Virus record (IMG/VR): IMGVR_UViG_3300027906_000003
Span: 59,821-123,820 of that record
Source: a virus
Length of the DNA: 64,000 nt
Strand: one strand, 5' to 3'
The notes beneath the pieces are model-generated. The model did not search any database, was not told the origin of the DNA, and saw only the letters and a list, made by a program, of their open reading frames with translations. This document shows, piece by piece, positions 40,626-46,721 of this stretch (the stretch's first letter is position 1; each line of letters opens with the position of its first letter). A program made the translations under genes and the position numbers.

Positions 40626-42465
40626 TTGGAAATCAGTTTTAATATCCATATCTTTACTTGTTGGTTTGAAGATATGGTCACCATACCTTGTAGAAAATAT
40701 ACAATGGTCATGGTTCGATGTATTACACCAACAGAAAGGAGAATATTATGTCAATGACATCGTTCTTGTCGACATTGATGAGAAAACTTTGGAAGTTCTT
40801 GGTCAGTATCCATTACCTCGCAGTGATTATAGTAAACTCATGCTTGATAGTCATTATAGCAATACTCATGTTTTTAGTATGGTCTTTAGTGAACCTGACC
40901 GAACCCCTAACGAAGACTTATTATTCGCAGAAGGACTTGTAAATAGACTTTCGATACTAAGCAGCGCGCCTAGCCCACAAAAAGATTCAGGAGTTGCACC
41001 TTTTGTTGGAACTTCCACACTAGGAGGTGCAGAGGCAAAAGACTTTATATGGAATTATTCGGGGATAGTATCACCCATTCCCATACTTAGAGATAATACT
41101 TACGGTGTTGGGGTAACCTCCTCAACTCCACCGATTACGGGAACACCAAACTTTGACGGAACAGTTCGTTCTGCACCACTATTAGTCTATGCAAATGACC
41201 AAGTATATCCTTCAGTTGCACTAGAAACTCTTCGTGCATTCTTAGACCAGAAATCATATCAGTTAAAAGTCACACCTGAAATGGGTGTAGAGTGGGTCAG
41301 AATGGGTAGAAATCCACCCATATCTACAACACCTACAGGTGATGTTATGATATCATATTGGAATACATTTCAAAGAATATCTGCAGTTGATTTACCTGAA
41401 TCAAACTTAGAGGGTAAGATTCTTATATGGGGTCTTACTGCAGAGGGTCTTAATAATCCAGTTTCAACCCCAATGGGTGTAATGTATCCTCACGAAGTTC
41501 AAGCAAACCTAATCCAAACCGTCTTGCAAGACATTCGAATACAACAATCCTACTATCTTGAACAGCTCGAGATTGTTCTTCTGGTGTCAGTTCTCTTATT
41601 GATACTTCTGATGGTTTATAAACTTCCCACAGTTCTTGCGGGGATAATGAGTCTAAGTATTGTTGCACTTCAGCTGGGTGGGGGTTTCTATTTCTGGACT
41701 TCTCAACTCGTTCTTTTCGATACCTTTTTTTCATCGGTTAGCTCCTTGTTGATATTCGGACATGCTTCGTTTAACAAATACTATATCACATACCAAGAGA
41801 AACAACAAATCAAAAAGCAGTTCCAAAAATATTTATCTCCTGATATGATTGAAGAACTACAAAAAGACCCATCAAAATTGAGACTTGGTGGAGATAGAAG
41901 AGAGATGTCCTTCATGTTTATGGACATAATCGGATTTACCCCCATAAGCGAACACTATATGAAAGAAGATAATCCTGAGGGATTAGTAGAACTGATAAAC
42001 AAGTTCTTGGACATGCAAACCAAAATAATACTAAATAATAAAGGAACCATAGATAAGTATATGGGCGATTGTATCATGAGCTTTTGGAATGCGCCTCTTG
42101 AATGTAAAGACCACGCCGACCTTGCTGTAAAATCTGCCCTTGAAGTGCTTGAAGCAACGGAGAAATTAAATGAAGAACTTGAACCTCTTAACCTGCCTCC
42201 TATTAATGTGGGCATCGGCATCAGCACAGGCGAATGTATTGTCGGAAACATGGGTTCCGAACTTAGATTTGACTATTCCGTCATCGGAGATGCAGTCAAC
42301 CTCGGTGCTAGACTCGAAGGCCAAACAAGAAATTATCCTGGGGTTAACTTGTTGTTATCGGAAGGAACTTATAGACAATGTAAGAAAGGAGCATTCTCAG
42401 AAGTTGATAGAATCAAGGTTAAGGGAAAGGAAATACCAGTCACTATCTACACTCCGATTACATGA
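40618..42465 (+). CDS. CHASE2-domain class III adenylate/guanylate cyclase
   Basis: A 615-residue membrane receptor cyclase. An N-terminal membrane segment is followed by a periplasmic CHASE2 region (YYVNDIVLVDIDEKTLEVLGQYPLPRSDYSKL, in parts; later DGTVRSAPLL, YPSVALETLR). About three membrane segments follow (near residues 315-380), then the catalytic domain: FMFMDIIGFT (metal Asp436), KYMGDCIMSFWNAP (metal Asp484), RFDYSVIGDAVNLGARLEG (with the transition-state Asn/Arg). All catalytic residues are present, so activity is expected. The substrate is probably ATP, from family patterns; this is not certain. Confidence 0.92.
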   Translation: MFSWKSVLISISLLVGLKIWSPYLVENIQWSWFDVLHQQKGEYYVNDIVLVDIDEKTLEVLGQYPLPRSDYSKLMLDSHYSNTHVFSMVFSEPDRTPNEDLLFAEGLVNRLSILSSAPSPQKDSGVAPFVGTSTLGGAEAKDFIWNYSGIVSPIPILRDNTYGVGVTSSTPPITGTPNFDGTVRSAPLLVYANDQVYPSVALETLRAFLDQKSYQLKVTPEMGVEWVRMGRNPPISTTPTGDVMISYWNTFQRISAVDLPESNLEGKILIWGLTAEGLNNPVSTPMGVMYPHEVQANLIQTVLQDIRIQQSYYLEQLEIVLLVSVLLLILLMVYKLPTVLAGIMSLSIVALQLGGGFYFWTSQLVLFDTFFSSVSSLLIFGHASFNKYYITYQEKQQIKKQFQKYLSPDMIEELQKDPSKLRLGGDRREMSFMFMDIIGFTPISEHYMKEDNPEGLVELINKFLDMQTKIILNNKGTIDKYMGDCIMSFWNAPLECKDHADLAVKSALEVLEATEKLNEELEPLNLPPINVGIGISTGECIVGNMGSELRFDYSVIGDAVNLGARLEGQTRNYPGVNLLLSEGTYRQCKKGAFSEVDRIKVKGKEIPVTIYTPIT

Positions 42466-42769
42466 ACCCATAAGTGATGTTCAATGGGGTATATTCTATA
42501 CTCTTCAAGTTTTAGATGTCTTTACTACCTATAAAGGTCTTCAATACGATTGTGTTGTAGAAATTAATCCTATTATTGGAGAAAGACCTAGTCTCAACAA
42601 AATGATTTTCACCAAGGTGGCTATTCTAACACCTGCAATTAGAGCTGACATGAAAAAAGGCACTGTAGACAGACACATTATGTCAGAAATAAATTTTTTA
42701 ATGTCTGTTGTAATCATGAATAACTATGAAATTTGGCAAGATTCCACCAAAAAGTGCAATAAAATTTAA
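42170..42769 (+). CDS. Unknown protein overlapping the cyclase gene
   Basis: The frame is open from 42170 and the last 304 bases lie beyond the cyclase stop. That unique part (LHEPISDVQWGIFYTLQVLDVFTTYKGLQYDCVVEINPIIGE, in parts) looks like a real membrane-associated protein, loosely like DUF5658. The part inside the cyclase, in another frame, reads as a signal peptide (NLLTCLLLMWASASAQA). Either the gene overlaps the cyclase by 296 bases or it starts later; I cannot decide from sequence alone. Confidence 0.5.
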   Translation: MKNLNLLTCLLLMWASASAQANVLSETWVPNLDLTIPSSEMQSTSVLDSKAKQEIILGLTCCYRKELIDNVRKEHSQKLIESRLRERKYQSLSTLRLHEPISDVQWGIFYTLQVLDVFTTYKGLQYDCVVEINPIIGERPSLNKMIFTKVAILTPAIRADMKKGTVDRHIMSEINFLMSVVIMNNYEIWQDSTKKCNKI

Positions 42770-42777
42770 AAAACCGC

Positions 42778-42807
42778 TTGATTAAACCATAAAGAACACT
42801 ATATACT
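42778..42807 (+). promoter_or_regulatory. Sigma-70-type promoter of a long leader RNA
   Basis: TTGATT (42778-42783), 18-nt spacer, TATACT (42802-42807). An A-tract and ACCGC precede the -35 as in the other A-tract promoters. The predicted start is 42814, the first base of a 7-bp closing stem. Confidence 0.75.
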
Positions 42808-42813
42808 ATAGTA

Positions 42814-43007
42814 AGAGAACTTAAAAAGAGCTCGGAATCTGGGTTGAAATCGTAAATGGAACCAATTGGCCAATAACCGATAGATACAAGGGGACTTAAA
42901 AAGAGCTCGGTTCTCTAACACAGTGGAGAGTTCTAGGTAGAGGCAATCTATAAAGACTAATTGACTGGTCAAAGTGTAGCCACATTAAATCCTAGACACT
43001 TCCACAC
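42814..43007 (+). ncRNA. Candidate structured RNA upstream of hsp20
   Basis: About 250 bases without a gene between the promoter and the Hsp20 ATG. The first domain (42814-42916) is closed by AGAGAAC (42814-42820)/GTTCTCT (42910-42916). It contains two copies of ACTTAAAAAGAGCTCGG (42819-42835 and 42894-42910) and the palindrome ATTGGCCAAT. A second domain (about 42922-43007) pairs GTGGA with TCCAC and TCTAGG (42932-42937) with CCTAGA (42991-42996), and has the hairpin TTGA-CTGG-TCAA. No similarity to a riboswitch or tRNA that I know was seen. It could be a riboswitch, thermosensor or stand-alone RNA. Confidence 0.6.
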
Positions 43008-43064
43008 CCTAATGCTCAATTGAGGTTAGGTAATTTTAAACTTGCTAAATTTAGGAGAAATAAA

Positions 43065-43475
43065 ATGACGCATTTAGATATATTTGGTCAATTCAGACCG
43101 TTCGCAATTGGATTTGATAGATACTTCGAAGACCTCGAAAGAATGTCAACTCACACTCAAACTAATTATCCACCTTACAACATCGTAAAGGAAGATGATG
43201 AAAACTTTTGCATAGAACTTGCAGTTGCAGGTTTCAGCAAAGAGGACATTGAAGTCTCTAGGGAGAAAAATGTTCTTACTATTGAAGGAAAAGTAGATGA
43301 AGATTCTAAGGACTTTGTTCATAGAGGACTTGCATCAAGAGCCTTCAAAAGAAGTTTCAATCTTGCTGACTTAGTTGAAGTCACAGGTGCAGACATGAAA
43401 GATGGTATTCTACATGTCAAACTGGTTAAAGTTATTCCTGATGAAGACAAACCAGTAGTTATTGAAATTAGTTAA
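43065..43475 (+). CDS. hsp20: Hsp20/IbpA-type small heat shock protein
   Basis: A 136-residue alpha-crystallin-domain chaperone. The N-terminal FGQFRPFAIGFDRYFEDLE is typical of IbpA-like proteins. The core domain runs from YPPYNIVKEDDENFCIELAVAGFSKEDIEV (in parts) to LASRAFKRSFNL and GADMKDGILHVKL, and IEIS ends the protein. sHsps are common in T4-like cyanophages and may hold folding of capsid proteins. A good AGGAG precedes ATG 43065; an in-frame start at 43020 without a ribosome site is rejected. Confidence 0.95.
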   Translation: MTHLDIFGQFRPFAIGFDRYFEDLERMSTHTQTNYPPYNIVKEDDENFCIELAVAGFSKEDIEVSREKNVLTIEGKVDEDSKDFVHRGLASRAFKRSFNLADLVEVTGADMKDGILHVKLVKVIPDEDKPVVIEIS

Positions 43476-43483
43476 AAACTACC

Positions 43484-43512
43484 TTTACAGATACACTCAT
43501 TTGTAATATAAT
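43484..43512 (+). promoter_or_regulatory. Sigma-70-type promoter of the peroxiredoxin gene (A-tract class)
   Basis: TTTACA (43484-43489), 17-nt spacer, TATAAT (43507-43512), preceded by AAAAACTACC. The leader is about 24 nt and has GGAG before the ATG at 43543. Confidence 0.85.
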
Positions 43513-43542
43513 GGGTGTATCTTTATATATTATGGAGTAATT

Positions 43543-44061
43543 ATGAATAAGATTGGATTAGAAATAGTCGAAGGAACAACTCAGATACCTGCAGTGGTTA
43601 TGCCTGTAAGAGTCGATGGTGATTTTGAATACTTAAACACTAGAGAACAATTTGCTGGTAAAAGAGTGGTTATATTTGCACTACCAGGTGCATTTACACC
43701 TACATGTTCATCTTTCCAATTGCCTGGTTTTGAGACAATGTTTTCTCAATTCCAAGAAAAAGGTATAGATGAAATCTATTGTCTATCTGTAAACGATACA
43801 TTCGTTATGAATGCGTGGTTTGAAGGACAAGGCATAGAGAATGTGAGACCATTACCAGACGGAAATGGTGAATTCACAGAAATGATAGGTGCCTCAGTTC
43901 AAAAAGCAAATCTAGGTTTCGGTATTAGAAGTTGGAGATATGCAATGGTAGTTAACGATGGTATTATCGAAAGAATGTTTGCAGAAGCAGGATACGGTGA
44001 CAACATTTCAACAGACCCATATGAGGTATCAACGCCTGAGAATGTATTGGCAAACTTATAA
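43543..44061 (+). CDS. Prx5-type peroxiredoxin
   Basis: A 172-residue thiol peroxidase of the Prx5 family (AhpC/TSA superfamily). The active site PGAFTPTCSSFQLPGF carries the peroxidatic Cys55 with the conserved Pro and Thr; Arg in GIRSWRYAMVV completes the site. It would reduce hydrogen peroxide or alkyl peroxides using host thiols. It has its own early-type promoter and the next ATG overlaps its stop. With the adjacent Hsp20 this forms a stress-protection pair. Confidence 0.93.
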   Translation: MNKIGLEIVEGTTQIPAVVMPVRVDGDFEYLNTREQFAGKRVVIFALPGAFTPTCSSFQLPGFETMFSQFQEKGIDEIYCLSVNDTFVMNAWFEGQGIENVRPLPDGNGEFTEMIGASVQKANLGFGIRSWRYAMVVNDGIIERMFAEAGYGDNISTDPYEVSTPENVLANL

Positions 44062-45191
44062 TGCCAGAGTTCAAATGTGATTTAGTCCTAGCTGAAGAAG
44101 ACGCCTTGTTTGCTTCAGGTAGAATCACAGAGTATTACCAAAACTTTGGTAATATGGCAGACTATCTTAGAAAAATCAAATTAGAGAGAGTTGCAGAAAT
44201 GCCAACTCCTCTTTTTGGTTTTAATCTATCAGATGATTTCTTTTCAGACTTCACTATGCACCCACAAGATATGGACTTTAGAGTTGGTATTGCAGACCAC
44301 GAAATTTTCCATAATTACTTAGAGGTTATTACCTCACATGCAATTGAAGCCTCAAATCCTGGTAGAAAAATTATTTTAATGGTCTATGAAAACAATACAA
44401 ATAAGATTGTAGGTTTCATAAGATTAGGTTCACCAATGATGAACATTGCACCTAGAAATAGGTATTTTGGTGAAGTGTTGGGTGCAGAACAAATGCCTGT
44501 ATTCAACAAACATGCAATTATGGGTATGATTATTGTGCCTACTCAACCATTTGGATTTAACTATCTTGGTGGTAAATTACTTGCATTGATGTGTTGTTCA
44601 CATGAAGTTAAAAAGATTATAGATGAAAAGTATGATATGAATTTATGTCACTTTGAAACTACATCACTATATGGTTCAACTAAGAGTATGTCTCAGTATG
44701 ATGGTTTAAAACCCTTTATAAAAGGACAAGGTCTTACTGATAGTAATTTTGCACCACTTATGAACGATAGTTATTTTAAAGACTTAGAAAAGTTCTTTGT
44801 TGAAAAGAATGGTGGTCCGATTGTATGGGAAGAAGCTTCAAGTAGAAAGATGAAAGTTCAAGCAAAGATGATTTCTATTATAAAAAAATCTCTCAATGAA
44901 ACTGATAGAAAAAAATTCGAACAAGTGGTGGACGATGCAAGAAGACTAAATGAGAGAAAAAGATTTTATGTATCTGATTTAGGTTATGAGAATAGTAAAG
45001 ATGTTATTACAGGTAAAACTGATACATTGATACCAAAATCTAACTATGATAGATACTCAATAGAAAATTTAACAGAATGGTGGAGAAAGAAAGCATCTAA
45101 TAGATTCGATACTCTCCGTTCTGATGGTAGACTTCGAACAAAACTCGAAGTATGGAATGAGAATCCTGATGAAATCGACATTATTCGGTAA
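44061..45191 (+). CDS. DUF4338/DruA-like protein (copy 1)
   Basis: A 376-residue protein with the pattern of DUF4338 (the domain of DruA in Druantia defence): IVGFIRLGSPMMNIAPRNRYFG, HAIMGMIIVPTQPFGFNYLGGKLLALMCCSHEV (in parts), then TTSLYGSTKSMSQYDGLKPF. The fold is thought to be GNAT-like. A second copy, with the same PLGFNYTGGKLLALL and TTSLYG blocks, begins at 52827. Its molecular role in phages is unknown; anti-defence, DNA modification or a ssDNA-related role are possible. Confidence 0.75.
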   Translation: MPEFKCDLVLAEEDALFASGRITEYYQNFGNMADYLRKIKLERVAEMPTPLFGFNLSDDFFSDFTMHPQDMDFRVGIADHEIFHNYLEVITSHAIEASNPGRKIILMVYENNTNKIVGFIRLGSPMMNIAPRNRYFGEVLGAEQMPVFNKHAIMGMIIVPTQPFGFNYLGGKLLALMCCSHEVKKIIDEKYDMNLCHFETTSLYGSTKSMSQYDGLKPFIKGQGLTDSNFAPLMNDSYFKDLEKFFVEKNGGPIVWEEASSRKMKVQAKMISIIKKSLNETDRKKFEQVVDDARRLNERKRFYVSDLGYENSKDVITGKTDTLIPKSNYDRYSIENLTEWWRKKASNRFDTLRSDGRLRTKLEVWNENPDEIDIIR

Positions 45192-45492
45192 TACATATAG
45201 AGTAGTAGAGAATCCTCACGAACAGGACGCTGCTATAGAAATCATAGACGGAGAATTTAAAGGTCTTGTCTATCAGTATGGTAAAGTAGGATTTGAAGAG
45301 GGAAAACCTAACATAAACTTTGAGAGAACCATAAGAAGATTACCAGAAAGTGGTGAAGAGTTAGATAATCTACTAAATAATAACGACCTAAATAAAATTA
45401 TGGGTGATATTCTTGTAGAGATAATGCAAGAACAAATTCGAAAAGAGGAACAAAATGGCAATAACAAAATCATATCCGATAGTCAAGACTGA
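45169..45492 (+). CDS. Hypothetical protein, 107 residues
   Basis: Beta-rich N-terminal half (KSTLFGNTYRVVENPHEQDA, GLVYQYGKVGF) and an acidic, helical C-terminus. I place the start at ATG 45169 (alternatives 45124, 45157), which gives a 23-base overlap with the upstream gene. The next gene begins inside its 3' end. Family not recognised. Confidence 0.6.
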   Translation: MKSTLFGNTYRVVENPHEQDAAIEIIDGEFKGLVYQYGKVGFEEGKPNINFERTIRRLPESGEELDNLLNNNDLNKIMGDILVEIMQEQIRKEEQNGNNKIISDSQD

Positions 45493-45715
45493 TGGTGAGA
45501 CTATCTTTCTATTAGGAAGAGACTACGAAGCTGGAACACCAGAGAACGAAGCAGAACAAGCTAGACTTCAAAAAAACTACAGAAAATGGGAGTCTGAAAA
45601 TACAGAACATATAGTGCCTCCAGGCACACCAATGGGTGAAGACGGTGAGGGTGCAAGATTGCCAATGGTTGACTTAAACACAAACTACAACGGAGATTTT
45701 GATTACAATGGATAG
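45455..45715 (+). CDS. Hypothetical protein, 86 residues
   Basis: A polar, low-hydrophobicity protein (MAITKSYPIVKTDGETIF...) with GAGG before the ATG; it overlaps the preceding gene by 38 bases and the lysozyme start by 8. Tail NTNYNGDFDYNG is Asn/Gly-rich. No family recognised. Confidence 0.6.
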   Translation: MAITKSYPIVKTDGETIFLLGRDYEAGTPENEAEQARLQKNYRKWESENTEHIVPPGTPMGEDGEGARLPMVDLNTNYNGDFDYNG

Positions 45716-46163
45716 ACAAAGATTAATGGATGAGATTAAGAGACATGAAGGAGAAGTCCTTGAAATCTACGAAGATTCACTAGGATACTTAACTTTTGGT
45801 GTAGGACACTTAATCAAAGATAGTGATGATGAACATGGTTTACCAGTTGGCACACCAGTTTCACAAGAAAGAGTAGATGATGTCTACGACTATGACTTTG
45901 ATAAACATTTAGAAGAAACTATTCATCTATTTGAATCAAAAGGTGGTGAAGACTTCTATTCATTACCAGAAAACATACAACATGTATTAGTTAACATGAC
46001 ATTCAACTTAGGTGGAACAAGATTCGGTAAGTTTAATAACATGTGGAAAGGTGTTGTTTCAGGTGATTGGGAAAAAGTTGCTGTTGAAATGGAAGATTCT
46101 AAGTGGTTCAGACAAGTTGGAAGACGAAGTGTTGAACTTCAAGAAATGGTGAGAAGTGCGTAA
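45708..46163 (+). CDS. e: T4-type lysozyme (endolysin, GH24)
   Basis: A 151-residue homologue of T4 lysozyme (164 residues). The catalytic block is LMDEIKRHEGEVLEIYEDSLGYLTFGVGHLI (parts): Glu of RHEG, Asp of the YEDSLG turn and Thr of LTFGVGH correspond to T4 Glu11, Asp20 and Thr26. LVNMTFNLGGTRFGKFNNMW matches the T4 C-lobe. There is no signal peptide, so a holin or other pore is required for release; the nearby small membrane proteins are candidates. Start ATG 45708. Confidence 0.95.
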   Translation: MDRQRLMDEIKRHEGEVLEIYEDSLGYLTFGVGHLIKDSDDEHGLPVGTPVSQERVDDVYDYDFDKHLEETIHLFESKGGEDFYSLPENIQHVLVNMTFNLGGTRFGKFNNMWKGVVSGDWEKVAVEMEDSKWFRQVGRRSVELQEMVRSA

Positions 46164-46461
46164 TATCAGAGACGATGTAAGATGTCTAAGATTAGATACA
46201 GGAGAAATCTTAATTGGTTTCTTTAAGAATCTATGGTGGAAAGGAAAATACGAACTAGTAGATGCACAACAGTGTTTAGTATCTTTAGAAAATAATAGAA
46301 TGGAAGTTCAACTAGCACCTTATATACCATTTGCAAAAGAATATATCTTTGAAGTAAGACACGACAAAGTTCAATCAGTATTTCAACCAAAACCACAATT
46401 AGAACAGAATTATAAAGTAGAGACTGGTAATAGAGTAGTCAGTCAAAGAGGTAATAAGTAA
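46156..46461 (+). CDS. LSm-like fold protein (inferred), 101 residues
   Basis: Starts at GTG 46156 overlapping the lysozyme stop. The core CLRLDTGEILIGFFKN...YELVDAQQCLVSL and LAPYIPFAKEYIFEVRHDKVQSVFQPKPQLEQNY follows an Sm1/Sm2-like strand pattern and parallels the first domain of the protein at 19886 (LKLRNGLEVVGM...FYPYAPLSSDTTVTVPIDHI). Similar small proteins are known in T4-like marine phages. RNA-binding is inference. Confidence 0.6.
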   Translation: MRNIRDDVRCLRLDTGEILIGFFKNLWWKGKYELVDAQQCLVSLENNRMEVQLAPYIPFAKEYIFEVRHDKVQSVFQPKPQLEQNYKVETGNRVVSQRGNK

Positions 46462-46697
46462 TGGTTGATATGATGAATAGAGTCATGAATGCTCAGGTTA
46501 AACAAGCTGAAGCAATGATTGAAAAACACAGAATAAATATAGAAGTTTTAACAAAGAATGCAGTTGGTGTAGCAGAACATCCAGACACAATGAAAACTGT
46601 TGAAGATGAGTTAGCCCAAATTGCACATTGGACAGACATCAAATCAGCTGCTTTAAATAATTTCGATTTCGAATCTAAAAGAACCTTGACAGAATAG
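46461..46697 (+). CDS. Hypothetical protein, 78 residues
   Basis: A mostly helical protein (NRVMNAQVKQAEAMIEKHRI...) without membrane segment, overlapping the LSm-like gene by one base (TAATG). It ends on the -35 element of the gene 43 promoter. No family recognised. Confidence 0.6.
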   Translation: MVDMMNRVMNAQVKQAEAMIEKHRINIEVLTKNAVGVAEHPDTMKTVEDELAQIAHWTDIKSAALNNFDFESKRTLTE

Positions 46698-46715
46698 ACC
46701 AAGCTGTAGTATAAT
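46686..46715 (+). promoter_or_regulatory. 43: Sigma-70-type promoter of gene 43
   Basis: TTGACA (46686-46691), 18-nt spacer, TATAAT (46710-46715), then exactly 6 nt and the ATG at 46722: predicted leaderless. Confidence 0.87.
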
Positions 46716-46721
46716 TACAGT

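Noticed and set aside
41450-41734. A 94-codon - strand frame inside the cyclase gene
   Set aside because: No promoter, no ribosome site, and the + strand cyclase reading is unambiguous.
42814-43007. tRNA, tmRNA or glutamine riboswitch in the leader RNA
   Set aside because: No acceptor stem with a T-loop sequence and no glnA-type conserved core could be found by eye; a covariance-model search would be decisive.
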